Origin: Paraburkholderia azotifigens
GTDB taxonomy: Bacteria; Pseudomonadota; Gammaproteobacteria; Burkholderiales; Burkholderiaceae
Assembly: GCF_007995085.1 (NCBI RefSeq)
Contig: NZ_VOQS01000003.1
Coordinates: forward strand, 1,736,001 to 1,800,000
Reading direction: 5' to 3'
Length of the DNA: 64,000 nt
Shown here: one piece after another, positions 16,634 to 26,326 of the stretch
How the letters are laid out: the number at the start of each line of letters is the position of its first letter
Numbering within the stretch: the first letter of the stretch is position 1
Notes under the pieces: generated by a model
What the model was told of the DNA's origin: nothing
Seen by the model: only the letters and a program-made list of their open reading frames with translations
Database searches by the model: none
Program-made: the position numbers and the translations under genes

Positions 16634-19336
16634 ATGGCCGAAATCCGACGTGCAGCGTTGTTCGGCAAGCTGAACAAGCTGGCCTATCGCGCAATCGAAA
16701 GCGCAAACGTGTTCTGCAAATTGCGCGGCAATCCGTATATCGAGCTCGTGCACTGGTTCCATCAGATCCTGCAGTTGCAGGACTCGGATCTGCATCGCAT
16801 CGTCAAGCACTTCGGCATCGAGCCCTCGGCGCTCGCGCGCGATCTGACGGAAGCGCTCGACCGGCTGCCGCGCGGCGCGGGGTCGATGGTCGATATCTCG
16901 TCGCAGGTCGAGGAAGCCGTCGAGCGCGGCTGGGTGTTCGGCTCGCTGCTGTTCGGCGAGTATCAGGTGCGCACGGGTCACCTGGTGGTCGGCCTGTTGA
17001 AGACGCCGTCGCTGCGCAACGCGCTGTACGGCATCTCGCGCCAGTTCGAGCGGGTCAAGCTCGAGCCCCTCGTCGATGAATTCGACAGCCTGCTCGGCAG
17101 CTCGCCCGAAGCGGGGATGACCGCGAGCGACGGCTCCCAGGCCGCGGCTCAGTCGGCCCATACAGGCGATGACGGCGGCACCGTGCCGCCCGCCGCGATG
17201 GGCAAGCAGGAAGCGCTCAAGCGTTTCACCACCGATCTGACCGAACAGGCGCGCATCGGCAAGCTCGATCCCATCGTCGGTCGCGACGAGGAAATCCGGC
17301 AGGTGGTCGACATTCTGATGCGACGCCGCCAGAACAATCCGATCCTGACGGGCGAAGCCGGGGTCGGCAAGACGGCCGTCGTCGAGGGTTTCGCGCAGCG
17401 TATCGTCGCGGGCGACGTGCCGCCGACGCTGCGCGACGTGCAGTTGCGCACGCTCGACGTGGGCCTGTTGCAGGCGGGCGCGAGCATGAAGGGCGAGTTC
17501 GAGAACCGGCTGCGCCAGGTGATCGAGGAAGTGCAGGCCTCTGAAAAGCCGATCATCCTGTTCATCGACGAAGCGCATACGCTGGTTGGCGCGGGCGGCG
17601 CGGCGGGGACGGGCGACGCGGCCAACCTGCTGAAGCCGGCGCTCGCGCGCGGCACGCTGCGCACCGTCGCAGCGACGACGTGGGCCGAATACAAGAAGCA
17701 CATCGAAAAAGACCCGGCGCTCACGCGCCGCTTCCAGGTCGTGCAGGTGCCCGAGCCGGACGAGACCAAGGCCATCCTGATGATGCGCGGCATCACGTCG
17801 ACGATGGAAAAGCATCACAAGGTGCAGGTGCTCGACGAGGCGCTCGAAGCAGCCGTGCGGCTGTCGCACCGCTACATCCCCGCGCGCCAGTTGCCGGACA
17901 AGGCGGTGAGCCTGCTCGACACCGCGTGCGCGCGCGTCGCGGTGAGCCAGCACGCGACGCCGCCTTCCGTCGACGATTCGCGAAAGCGCATCGCCGCGCT
18001 CGAAACCGAACTGGAGATCATCGGAAGAGAGACGGCAGTCGGCGTCGATACCCGAGAGCGGCTCGCGATTGCGAACGAGCGCGTGACGGCCGAGCGTGCG
18101 CGTCTGTCCGAACTCGAAGCGCGCTGGGAGGCGGAAAAGGAGCTGGTGACGCGCATCCTCGAATTGCGCGGCCAATTGCGCAACGAGACGGGCAAGGTCG
18201 AAGGCGCAGCGGAAGCGGCCCCGCTGACACCTGCCGATGACGGCGCCCGCGAATCGCGCCTGGCCGAGCTGCGCGAATTGCAGGCGAAGCTCGCCGCGCA
18301 TCAGGGCGACGATCCGCTGATTCTCCCCACCGTCGACCAGCAGGCTGTTGCCTCGGTGGTGCAGGACTGGACGGGGATTCCCGTGGGCCGGATGGTTCGC
18401 AACGAGATCGAGAACGTGCTGAAGCTCGCCGAGAATCTCAACAAGCGGATCATCGGCCAGGGCCACGCAACCGAGATGATCGCGCGGCGCATCCAGACGT
18501 CGCGCGCCGGCCTCGACAATCCGAACAAGCCGATCGGCGTGTTCATGCTCGCGGGCACGTCCGGCGTGGGCAAGACCGAGACGGCGCTGGCGCTCGCCGA
18601 GGTGCTGTACGGCGGCGAGCAGAACGTCATCACGATCAACATGAGCGAGTATCAGGAAGCGCACACGGTGTCGTCGCTCAAGGGCGCGCCGCCCGGCTAT
18701 GTCGGCTATGGCGAAGGCGGCGTGCTGACCGAGGCGGTGCGGCGCCGGCCCTATAGCGTGGTGCTGCTCGACGAAGTGGAAAAGGCGCATCCCGATGTGC
18801 ACGAGATTTTCTTCCAGGTTTTCGATAAAGGCTGGATGGAAGACGGCGAGGGACGTGTCATCGACTTCAAGAACACGCTGATCCTGCTGACCACCAACGC
18901 GGGCACCGATCTGATCACGAACCTCTGCAAAGACCCCGAACTGATGCCGGAGCCCGAGGGCATCGCCAAGGCGCTGCGCGAGCCGCTGCTGAAGGTGTTT
19001 CCGCCGGCGCTGCTCGGGCGGGTGGTCGTGATTCCGTACTACCCGTTGTCCGACGAGATGCTGGGCGCGATCATCCGCCTGCAACTCGGACGCATCGAGA
19101 AGCGCGTGCGCGCGACGCACAAGATTCCGTTCGCGTATGACGACGATGTCGTGAAGCTGATCGCGAGCCGCTGCACCGAACTGGAAAGCGGCGGCCGGAT
19201 GATCGACGCGATTCTGACGAACACCTTGCTGCCGCACATCAGCAACGAGTTTCTGACGAGGATGATGAACGGCACGACGGTGTCGAAGGTGGAGATCGGT
19301 GCGCGCGACGGCGAGTTCGTCTACACGTTCGATTGA
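16634..19336 (+). CDS. clpV: T6SS AAA+ ATPase ClpV (TssH)
   Basis: The product is 900 residues. The N-terminal Clp repeat domain (about 1-160) has HWFHQILQ; the first AAA+ domain has Walker A GEAGVGKT near 240 and Walker B ILFIDEAH near 310; the ClpB-type middle coiled coil covers about 440-560. The second AAA+ domain has GTSGVGKT near 640 and VVLLDEVEKAHPDV near 712. The GAPPGYVGYGEGG pore segment is intact. ClpV disassembles contracted TssB/TssC sheaths for reuse. All ATPase motifs look intact. Confidence 0.96.
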   Translation: MAEIRRAALFGKLNKLAYRAIESANVFCKLRGNPYIELVHWFHQILQLQDSDLHRIVKHFGIEPSALARDLTEALDRLPRGAGSMVDISSQVEEAVERGWVFGSLLFGEYQVRTGHLVVGLLKTPSLRNALYGISRQFERVKLEPLVDEFDSLLGSSPEAGMTASDGSQAAAQSAHTGDDGGTVPPAAMGKQEALKRFTTDLTEQARIGKLDPIVGRDEEIRQVVDILMRRRQNNPILTGEAGVGKTAVVEGFAQRIVAGDVPPTLRDVQLRTLDVGLLQAGASMKGEFENRLRQVIEEVQASEKPIILFIDEAHTLVGAGGAAGTGDAANLLKPALARGTLRTVAATTWAEYKKHIEKDPALTRRFQVVQVPEPDETKAILMMRGITSTMEKHHKVQVLDEALEAAVRLSHRYIPARQLPDKAVSLLDTACARVAVSQHATPPSVDDSRKRIAALETELEIIGRETAVGVDTRERLAIANERVTAERARLSELEARWEAEKELVTRILELRGQLRNETGKVEGAAEAAPLTPADDGARESRLAELRELQAKLAAHQGDDPLILPTVDQQAVASVVQDWTGIPVGRMVRNEIENVLKLAENLNKRIIGQGHATEMIARRIQTSRAGLDNPNKPIGVFMLAGTSGVGKTETALALAEVLYGGEQNVITINMSEYQEAHTVSSLKGAPPGYVGYGEGGVLTEAVRRRPYSVVLLDEVEKAHPDVHEIFFQVFDKGWMEDGEGRVIDFKNTLILLTTNAGTDLITNLCKDPELMPEPEGIAKALREPLLKVFPPALLGRVVVIPYYPLSDEMLGAIIRLQLGRIEKRVRATHKIPFAYDDDVVKLIASRCTELESGGRMIDAILTNTLLPHISNEFLTRMMNGTTVSKVEIGARDGEFVYTFD

Positions 19337-19367
19337 AAAGGCGCTGCACGTTTGACGGAGTATCCGT

Positions 19368-19757
19368 ATGCCGCAACAAGTCAGCATGGGTGCGACGCTG
19401 CAATGCTCGTTCGGCGCGGCGCCGTCGACACTCGTCGTGCTGCCCGTGAATCGCGTGATGGGCGAGGGGCCGCCTGCTGCCAACATCATGGACCACGTGC
19501 CGCTCGTCAATATCATGCCGTTCGGCGTATGCAGTTCGCTCGCGAACCCGACGGTGGCCGCAGCGACGACTGCGGCGCTCGGCGTGCTGACACCGATGCC
19601 GTGCGTGCCCGCGACGATGTCGCCGTGGGTGCCGGGTGCGCCGACGGTGCTGCTCGGCAACCAGCCGTCGCTCGACAACGTATCGAAGTGCATGTGCAAC
19701 TGGGGCGGCGTGGTCACGATCGTGAACCCTGCCACTGTCAAGACGATGATTCCGTGA
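19368..19757 (+). CDS. PAAR-like spike-tip protein (DUF4280)
   Basis: The product is 129 residues. It matches the DUF4280 pattern: a start MPQQVSMGATLQCSFG, a conserved VCSSLANP near 60, PMPCVPA near 83, LLGNQPSLDN near 105 and CMCNWGG near 115. The repeated Cys and short beta turns suggest a PAAR-like cone with metal-binding cysteines. It sits one base before vgrG, so it probably caps that VgrG. No effector domain is fused. The CGGAG ribosome-binding site is close to the ATG. Confidence 0.82.
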   Translation: MPQQVSMGATLQCSFGAAPSTLVVLPVNRVMGEGPPAANIMDHVPLVNIMPFGVCSSLANPTVAAATTAALGVLTPMPCVPATMSPWVPGAPTVLLGNQPSLDNVSKCMCNWGGVVTIVNPATVKTMIP

Positions 19758-19758
19758 C

Positions 19759-21750
19759 ATGACCAGCCAGGACACTTCCCGACACGTCACCGTCAGTTGC
19801 GCGCCTGCCGGCAGCGACCTGTTGTTCCTGCGCCTGACCGGCCGCGAGGAACTGGGCCGCTTGAGCGAGTTTCATCTGGACATGCTCAGCATGAGCAACG
19901 ACCTGAATCCCGGCGACGTGCTCGGCCAGGATATCTCGATGGCGATCGACTTGCCGTCCGATGGCGAGCGGCAGATCAACGGCATCGTCACCGCATTCCG
20001 GCTCGTCGTGCCCGGCGACAGGACACGCAACCGCATGGCGCGCTACGAAGCGATCGTGCGGCCCCGGCTGTGGCTGCTCACGCGCGCGTCCCACTGCCGC
20101 TTCTTTCACGAGATGACGGTGCCGGACATCATCGCGAAAGTGCTGCAGGACTACGACGTGGATCTGAGCAACAAATGTTCGGCTACCTATGCGTCGCTCG
20201 AGCATTGCGCGCAGTATCGCGAGACCGATTTCGCCTTCGTCAGCCGGCTGATGGAACACGAGGGTATCTACTACTACTTCGAGCACAAAGGCGGCAAGCA
20301 CACGCTGGTGATGACCGATTCCACCGACGTCCATGCGTCGATCGATCACTACGCGACGATCTCATACGACGGCTGGTATGAACCTGCGCATGAAAAGGAG
20401 TGCATCTATCAATGGTCGTCGGGCGCGGAGTTGCAGACGGGCAAGTACGAAGTCAACGAGTATGACTTCGAGAAACCGTCGTCCAGCAACCAGCAGGGTT
20501 TGCTGTCGCGCGCGACGAGGCCGAAGGTCTACGACCCGCCCGTGTACACGATGCAGGAACATCTGAGCGGTCACGTCGAGTCGGGCGATGGCGACCGCTA
20601 CGCGAAAGTCGGCGTGGAAATACGCCAGGCGCGCAACGACAGCATCAGCGGGCGTACCAGTGCGCGTGGCGTGTGGCCTGGCGGGCTGTTCAAGCTGCAA
20701 GACCACGTGTGCGATGCGCAGAACCACGACTACCTCGTGATCAGCGCGGAGTACGAGATCAACTCCGATACCTACGTGTCGAGTGCCGGTGATCATCGCG
20801 AGTTGCCGTTTTTCGATTGCAGCTTCACCGCATTGCGCAAGGAAAACCAGTTCCGCGCCGAACGCATCACGCCGCGTCCGCTGGTCGCGGGTCCGCAGAC
20901 CGCGATGGTGGTCGGTCCCGACGGCGACGAGATCCTGACCGACAAATACGGGCGCATCAAGGTGCAGTTTCACTGGGAGCAGTTCGCGCCTCCGTCCGGC
21001 GCCAACGAACGGATGAAGCGCTGCTGGGTGCGCGTGTCGCACAGTTGGGCGGGCAAGCGCTGGGGCACGTTCTTCATTCCGCGCATCGGCCAGGAGGTGC
21101 TGGTCGATTTCATCGAAGGCGATCCGGACCGGCCGCTCGTCACGGGCTGCGTGTACAACGCGAACACGATGCCGCCGTACGACCTGCCCGCGAACTCCGC
21201 GCTGTCGACGCTGAAGAGCAATTCGACCAAAGGCGGCAGCGGCTTCAACGAAATGCGCTTCGACGACACGAAGGGCAGCGAGCAACTATTTTTCCACGCG
21301 GAAAAAGACCATGAAGCGTGGATCAAGAACGACACGCTGACGAACGTCGGTAACGACCGTCATCTGAAGGTCACGGGCAACGAGTTCATCGCCGTGACGG
21401 GCGCACGGCACGACAGCGTGACGGGTGACCGCAACGTCAAGGTGGACGGCAACGATTCGCTGAACGTCAGCCAGAAGTTGCAGGAAAAAGTCGGCATGGA
21501 TTACGCGCTCGATGCGGGTATGAACGTGCATATCAAGGCGGGGATGAACGTCGTGATCGAGGCGGGCGTCAGCATTACGCTGAAGGCGGGCGGCGCGTTC
21601 GTGGTGGTGGGGCCCGCGAGCGTCGCCGTATCGGGTACGCCGATCCTGCTGAATTCGGGCGGTTCGGCCGGTTCGGGCAGCGGCTCGTCGCCGACCGCGC
21701 CGACCGCGCCGAAGGACGCCGACGATGGCACGAAAAAGCTCAAATCATGA
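19759..21750 (+). CDS. vgrG: T6SS spike protein VgrG (TssI)
   Basis: The product is 663 residues. The gp27-like part covers about 1-370 (SEFHLDMLS, YRETDFAFVSRLMEHEGIYYYF). The gp5 OB fold is near 380-470 (MVVGPDGDEILTDKYGRIKVQF, CWVRVSHSWAGKRWG, IPRIGQEVLVDFIEGDPDRP). A beta-helix of short repeats (VTGDRNVKVDGN, IKAGMNVVIEAG) runs to about 620. The last 45 residues are a Gly/Ser/Pro/Lys-rich tail rather than an enzymatic extension, so this is a structural rather than an evolved VgrG. Effector delivery probably depends on the adjacent PAAR-like tip or Hcp. Confidence 0.96.
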   Translation: MTSQDTSRHVTVSCAPAGSDLLFLRLTGREELGRLSEFHLDMLSMSNDLNPGDVLGQDISMAIDLPSDGERQINGIVTAFRLVVPGDRTRNRMARYEAIVRPRLWLLTRASHCRFFHEMTVPDIIAKVLQDYDVDLSNKCSATYASLEHCAQYRETDFAFVSRLMEHEGIYYYFEHKGGKHTLVMTDSTDVHASIDHYATISYDGWYEPAHEKECIYQWSSGAELQTGKYEVNEYDFEKPSSSNQQGLLSRATRPKVYDPPVYTMQEHLSGHVESGDGDRYAKVGVEIRQARNDSISGRTSARGVWPGGLFKLQDHVCDAQNHDYLVISAEYEINSDTYVSSAGDHRELPFFDCSFTALRKENQFRAERITPRPLVAGPQTAMVVGPDGDEILTDKYGRIKVQFHWEQFAPPSGANERMKRCWVRVSHSWAGKRWGTFFIPRIGQEVLVDFIEGDPDRPLVTGCVYNANTMPPYDLPANSALSTLKSNSTKGGSGFNEMRFDDTKGSEQLFFHAEKDHEAWIKNDTLTNVGNDRHLKVTGNEFIAVTGARHDSVTGDRNVKVDGNDSLNVSQKLQEKVGMDYALDAGMNVHIKAGMNVVIEAGVSITLKAGGAFVVVGPASVAVSGTPILLNSGGSAGSGSGSSPTAPTAPKDADDGTKKLKS

Positions 21751-21783
21751 CGCGATGCTTGGCCGTTTGGGCCGGGGAGACAA

Positions 21784-23580
21784 GTGAACGATCCGATTCT
21801 TTCGTTGCGCGTCGTGCGCTTCAATGACGAGCCAGTCGCCGAACCGATTGCGGTCGAGTTCGGACCGACGGGCGGCACCATCGGCCGCGCGACTGATTGC
21901 ACGCTGGTGCTGCCTGACCAGCAGCGCGCCATTTCGCGCGTGCATGCGCGCATCGAATTGCGCGGCGGCGAGTATTTGCTGTGCGATCTCGGCAGCAACC
22001 CAAGCGTGCTGAACCAGCGCGCACTGGGCGGCACGCGTGAGGCACGACTCGCGAATGGCGACCGGTTGATGATCGGCACCTATCTGCTCGAAGTGACGAT
22101 TGCGGAACGCACGGCGGGTGCACGCAGCGCGACGGGCCTGGGCCTGGCGGATCCGCTGGCGGCGGTGAAAGTGCTCGGCGGTCCGTCACCCGCCGATGCG
22201 CAAGGCGATCCGTTTGGTCTCGGCGCGCTCGATCCCCTCGGACAGCCTGGGTTTGGCAAACGCCCGCCGATTGCGTCGGGGCCGCGCTACGCAGGGTCGG
22301 AAAGCGATCATGTCGCGCCGGAATTTCAGGCTTTCGCCGCGCCGGGCCCGGCGTCGCATGCGGCTATGCCACCTGTGGTGCCGGGTGTGGCGAGCCCCTC
22401 GCCGGGCGGCATTCCCGCCGACTACGATCCGCTCGCGGATGCGCTCGCCCAATGGGAAACGCCGGTGCAACGGGGCGGCGTGCAGCCGGGAGCGGCGCAC
22501 GCTTCGCCACCTTTCGCCGCGCCGCCGTCCGATGCATCGTCCGATGTCTTGTCCAATGCGTTTACGTCTGCGCCGGGCATGGCCCCAGCGCCCGCACCCG
22601 CGCCGTCGGTCCCCGCGTCGCCAGGCGGTCCGACGGGCTTGTCCCCAGGCCTGCTCGACGGTCCTGTTGGCCATGACGTCGCGACACCGTTCGATGATCT
22701 GCTCGCACCGGCCGCCGGGCCGCCGCTGGTCCCGGAGGACCCCACCGAAATCGCGCCCGCCTCTTCGCTGGCTGCGGCGGCGTCCGCTCCCGTCGAGCGT
22801 GTGTCTGCTCCTGTATCGGCGGCCGCGCAGCAGCCATCGCCCAGGCAACGCGAGCCGGCAGCGCCCGCCGCTGCGATGGCCGAGCCCGCGCCGAGGGCAA
22901 CGCCTGCGGCCGCGCCGTCCAGGTCCGAATCCGCGGCCTCGCGCGATATGGCTCCCGATCGCGACGCGTACCCAGCGCTGCTTGAAGGGCTGGGTCTCGA
23001 CCCTTCGCGCTTGCCGAACCTGCCGCCAGCGGAACTTGCGCGACTCGTCGGCACGATGTTGCGCGAGGCGCTGCGCGGCACGATGGCCGTGCTGCGCGCC
23101 CGTTCGATGGCGCGGCGCGAAGCGCGCCTCGACGTCACGCTGATCGTGGCGCGCGACAACAATCCGCTGAAATTTTTCCCCGATGTCGACAGCGCGCTCG
23201 CCCAGATGCTCACGGGCCGCGGCGCCGGTTATCTGCCGCCCGCCGAAGCGCTCGAACGTGCGTTCAACGACATCGAATCGCATGAACTCGCGGTGATCGT
23301 CGGCATGCGCGCGGCGCTGGCCGACGTGCTCGGCCGTTTCGATCCCGCCAGCATCGAGGCCCAGTTGAAGGAGGGTGGCGTGATCGACAAGGTGCTGTCG
23401 AACCGCAAGTCAAAACTGTGGGATCTGTTTGTCGAACGGCAGGCAGATGTCGCACGTGAAGCGCAGGACGATTTTCAGAGACTGTTCGGCAAGGCGTTCA
23501 ACGATGCGTACGAGGCGCAGATCGACGCGCTCCACACCGCGCGCAAGACCGGCAAGACGGACCCGACCAGCCACCATTGA
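21784..23580 (+). CDS. tagH: T6SS FHA-domain protein (TagH/Fha family)
   Basis: The product is 598 residues, with a GTG start after GGGGAGA. An FHA domain is at about 10-105 with GRATDCTLVLPD, a RAISRVHARI segment and LCDLGSNPSVLNQ, the phosphothreonine-reading features. A long Pro/Ala-rich linker (about 130-390) follows, then a C-terminal type VI FHA domain (about 400-598) with RLLRE-type helices and KFFPDVDSALAQML. In other systems this protein is the target of kinase PpkA and phosphatase PppA. The phosphatase is present upstream; no kinase is found in this window. Confidence 0.9.
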   Translation: MNDPILSLRVVRFNDEPVAEPIAVEFGPTGGTIGRATDCTLVLPDQQRAISRVHARIELRGGEYLLCDLGSNPSVLNQRALGGTREARLANGDRLMIGTYLLEVTIAERTAGARSATGLGLADPLAAVKVLGGPSPADAQGDPFGLGALDPLGQPGFGKRPPIASGPRYAGSESDHVAPEFQAFAAPGPASHAAMPPVVPGVASPSPGGIPADYDPLADALAQWETPVQRGGVQPGAAHASPPFAAPPSDASSDVLSNAFTSAPGMAPAPAPAPSVPASPGGPTGLSPGLLDGPVGHDVATPFDDLLAPAAGPPLVPEDPTEIAPASSLAAAASAPVERVSAPVSAAAQQPSPRQREPAAPAAAMAEPAPRATPAAAPSRSESAASRDMAPDRDAYPALLEGLGLDPSRLPNLPPAELARLVGTMLREALRGTMAVLRARSMARREARLDVTLIVARDNNPLKFFPDVDSALAQMLTGRGAGYLPPAEALERAFNDIESHELAVIVGMRAALADVLGRFDPASIEAQLKEGGVIDKVLSNRKSKLWDLFVERQADVAREAQDDFQRLFGKAFNDAYEAQIDALHTARKTGKTDPTSHH

Positions 23581-23635
23581 CCGCTTCCCGTCGGGGAACA
23601 GGCCACGCTAAAGACACGGGAAGACACGAGAAAAA

Positions 23636-24970
23636 ATGTCCTGGAACAGCAAAGTCATCTGGTCGGAGGGGATGTTCCTGCAGCCGCAGCATCTGCAGCA
23701 GCACGACCGTTATCTGCAGACCCAGCTCGAGACGCGGGCCGCGTGTCTTCGTCCTTACAGCTGGGGGCTGACCGCGCTCGAAATCGACGAGCAGCTGCTC
23801 AAGCTCGGCAAGGTTGCGCTACTGTCGTGCGCGGGTGTGATGCCCGATGGCACGCCGTTCAATCTGCCCGCCGACGACGATCTGCCCGAACCGCTCGATA
23901 TTCCGGAGGGCACGCGCAATACGCTCGTCGCGCTGGCGCTGCCGGTGCGCCGTCCGGGCGTTGCCGAAACGGGCAACGAAGACAGCGGAGAAAACTTCGC
24001 GCGGCATCGCGTGGCCGAACGCGAAGTCGACGACAGCAACGATCCGAATGCCGAACCGGCGCTGATGCAGATCGGCAAGCTGCGCGTGCGGCTCGCGCTG
24101 GAAGCGGACGTCGCGAATGCGTATGCGGTGCTTGGCGTCGTGCGCGTTGTCGAGCGGCTGCCCGACAACCGTGTCGTGCTCGAAAACGACTACAGTCCGC
24201 CGTGTCTCGACTACCGGGTCGGGCGGCGTCTTGCCGCGTTCGTCGACGATCTCGTCGGCCTGCTGCACCAGCGTGGCGAGGTGCTCGCCGCGCGCCTTGC
24301 GCAGCCTGGCGTGACAGGCGTCGCGGAAGTGTCGGACTTCCTGCTGCTGCAACTGATCAACCGCCACGAGCCGCTCGCAGCGCATCTGTCGACGATGACG
24401 GGACTGCATCCGGAAGCGCTGTACCAGATTGCGGTGCAGCTTGCGGGAGAACTCGCGACGTTCAGCCAGTCTGGCAAGCGCCCGCCGACGTATCCCGTGT
24501 ACCGGCACGACCGCCTGCGGGAAACCTTCGCGCCGGTGATTGACGATTTGCGGGCGTCGCTCAGCATGGTGATGGACCCCCATGCCGTGTCGATTCCGCT
24601 CGAAGAGCGCAAGTACGGCCTGCGCGTCGCGCTCGTGCCGGACAAGAATCTGTTCGCTTCGGCGACCTTCGTGCTGGCCGTACGTGCGCAGATGCCGGCC
24701 GAGCACATTCTGACGGGCTTCGCGCCGCAGGTGAAGATTGGGCCGATCGAGCGCATTCGCGATCTCGTGAACCTGCAGTTGCCCGGCGTCGGGCTGCGCG
24801 CGCTGCCTGTCGCGCCACGCCAGTTGCCGTTTCATGCGGGCTTCACGTACTTCGAGCTCGATCGCGGCAACGAATTGTGGAAGCAGTTCGCAACGTCCGC
24901 CGGCATGGCGTTGCACGTCGCGGGCGAATTCCCGGGGCTGGCGATGGAGTTTTGGGCCATTCGCCGCTGA
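23636..24970 (+). CDS. tssK: T6SS baseplate protein TssK
   Basis: The product is 444 residues, the usual size. It opens with the family signature WSEGMFLQPQHLQQHDRYLQ. Later segments include LLQLINRHEPLAAHLS near 240, LHPEALYQIAVQLAGELATF near 262 and a C-terminal QLPFHAGFTYFELDRG near 395. TssK links the baseplate wedges to the TssL/TssM membrane complex. The usual tssJ lipoprotein gene that often precedes tssK is absent; the 55 bases between the FHA gene and tssK hold nothing else. Confidence 0.95.
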   Translation: MSWNSKVIWSEGMFLQPQHLQQHDRYLQTQLETRAACLRPYSWGLTALEIDEQLLKLGKVALLSCAGVMPDGTPFNLPADDDLPEPLDIPEGTRNTLVALALPVRRPGVAETGNEDSGENFARHRVAEREVDDSNDPNAEPALMQIGKLRVRLALEADVANAYAVLGVVRVVERLPDNRVVLENDYSPPCLDYRVGRRLAAFVDDLVGLLHQRGEVLAARLAQPGVTGVAEVSDFLLLQLINRHEPLAAHLSTMTGLHPEALYQIAVQLAGELATFSQSGKRPPTYPVYRHDRLRETFAPVIDDLRASLSMVMDPHAVSIPLEERKYGLRVALVPDKNLFASATFVLAVRAQMPAEHILTGFAPQVKIGPIERIRDLVNLQLPGVGLRALPVAPRQLPFHAGFTYFELDRGNELWKQFATSAGMALHVAGEFPGLAMEFWAIRR

Positions 24971-24993
24971 TGCATTGATCGAGGACACTCATC

Positions 24994-26283
24994 GTGACTC
25001 CAGACGAACCACGCGGCCCGCTCGATGATCCTGGCGCGACGATCCTGATTCCGACGCCCGGCGGTGCGCGTGCCGCGTTTGTCGCGGCCGCGGCGACGGC
25101 GGCGCCGATCCCGGCGCAGACGGGCGGCCTCAATCCATTGTTGCGCGCGGCCAATCCGCTGCTGGAGCTGGCGGTTCCGCTGCGGCAGTTGCCGACCCAT
25201 CCGAATGTCGAAGAGTTGCGCACACAGCTGATCCAGATGATGCGCACGTTCGAAACGCAAGGGCGTGCGAGCGGCATCGACGACGAGAAGCTCGGCGCAT
25301 CGCGCTACTGTCTGTGCACCTTCCTCGACGAGGCGATTTCGAGTACGCCGTGGGGCGCGGGGATGTGGGCGAGCCGCAGCCTGCTCGTGACGTTTCACAA
25401 CGAGGCTTCCGGGGGCGAGCGCTTTTTCCTGATTCTGCAGCGGCTTGCTCAGAACCCCACCGGGAACGTCGACGTACTCGAACTGATCTACGTGATCCTC
25501 GGGCTGGGGTTCGAAGGCCGCTACCGGCTGATCGACGGTGGCCGCACGCAGCTGGACACGATCCGCGAGCGGCTCGAAGCGATGATCCGTTCGCAACGCG
25601 GCGCCGCCGAACGCGATCTGTCGGTGCACTGGCTGCCCGAAAAGACAGAGCGCAAGCCCCTGCTGCAACTGGTGCCGCTGTGGGTCGCCGCGGCGATCGC
25701 CTGCGTGCTGCTCGTCGCCGTGCATCTGGTGCTGAGCCTGCGCCTGAACGACGAGTCCGACCGCGTGTTCGCGGCGTTGCACGGCATACGCGTCGCACCG
25801 CCGCCGCTCGCCGCCGCGAAGGCGGCGCCGCCGCCTGCGCTCGCACCGAAGCTGTCGCAGTTTCTTGCACCGGAAATCGCGCAAGGGCTCGTGCATGTCG
25901 CCGAACTTCCCGACCGGACCGTCGTCGAGATCAAGGGCGACGGGCTGTTCGCGTCGGGCAGCGCCGAGCTCGAATCGAGTTATATCCCGTTGATCCAGCG
26001 CATCGGCGATGCGATCAAGGACGTGCCGGGCCACGTGGTCGTCGCAGGGCATACCGACAACCAGCGGCTGCTGTCGGCGCGTTTTCCGTCGAACTGGCAT
26101 CTGTCGCAGGCTCGTGCCGATGTCGTGCGGGACATGCTCGCCGCACGCACGGGCACGCCAGGGCGTTTCGAAGCCGAAGGTCGCGGCGACACCGAGCCGA
26201 TCGCGCCGAACGACTCGCCCGCGAACCGCGCGAAGAACCGCCGCGTCGATATCACCATACTCGCGCCGGGGGCGGCATCGTGA
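24994..26283 (+). CDS. tssL: T6SS inner-membrane protein TssL with OmpA-like domain (DotU family)
   Basis: The product is 429 residues. A GTG start at 24994 follows GAGGACA. A Pro-rich leader precedes the DotU domain (about 45-225; LGASRYCLCTFLDEAI, WASRSLLVTFHNEASGGERFF). One transmembrane helix lies at about 229-250. The C-terminus (about 305-429) is an OmpA/MotB-like peptidoglycan-binding domain (VVVAGHTDNQ, a Q-rich turn, then RAKNRRVDITI). TssL anchors the complex and binds TssM and TssK. The extra OmpA part can contact the cell wall. Confidence 0.93.
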   Translation: MTPDEPRGPLDDPGATILIPTPGGARAAFVAAAATAAPIPAQTGGLNPLLRAANPLLELAVPLRQLPTHPNVEELRTQLIQMMRTFETQGRASGIDDEKLGASRYCLCTFLDEAISSTPWGAGMWASRSLLVTFHNEASGGERFFLILQRLAQNPTGNVDVLELIYVILGLGFEGRYRLIDGGRTQLDTIRERLEAMIRSQRGAAERDLSVHWLPEKTERKPLLQLVPLWVAAAIACVLLVAVHLVLSLRLNDESDRVFAALHGIRVAPPPLAAAKAAPPPALAPKLSQFLAPEIAQGLVHVAELPDRTVVEIKGDGLFASGSAELESSYIPLIQRIGDAIKDVPGHVVVAGHTDNQRLLSARFPSNWHLSQARADVVRDMLAARTGTPGRFEAEGRGDTEPIAPNDSPANRAKNRRVDITILAPGAAS

Positions 26284-26326
26284 GCCCGCTCGCGCTCCGT
26301 GCGCCGCACATGGAAGGTGGATGCCC

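Noticed and set aside
16508..19741. 1077-codon minus-strand frame over clpV
   Set aside because: A product of high third-position GC in a strongly coding plus-strand gene; clpV motifs are intact on the plus strand.
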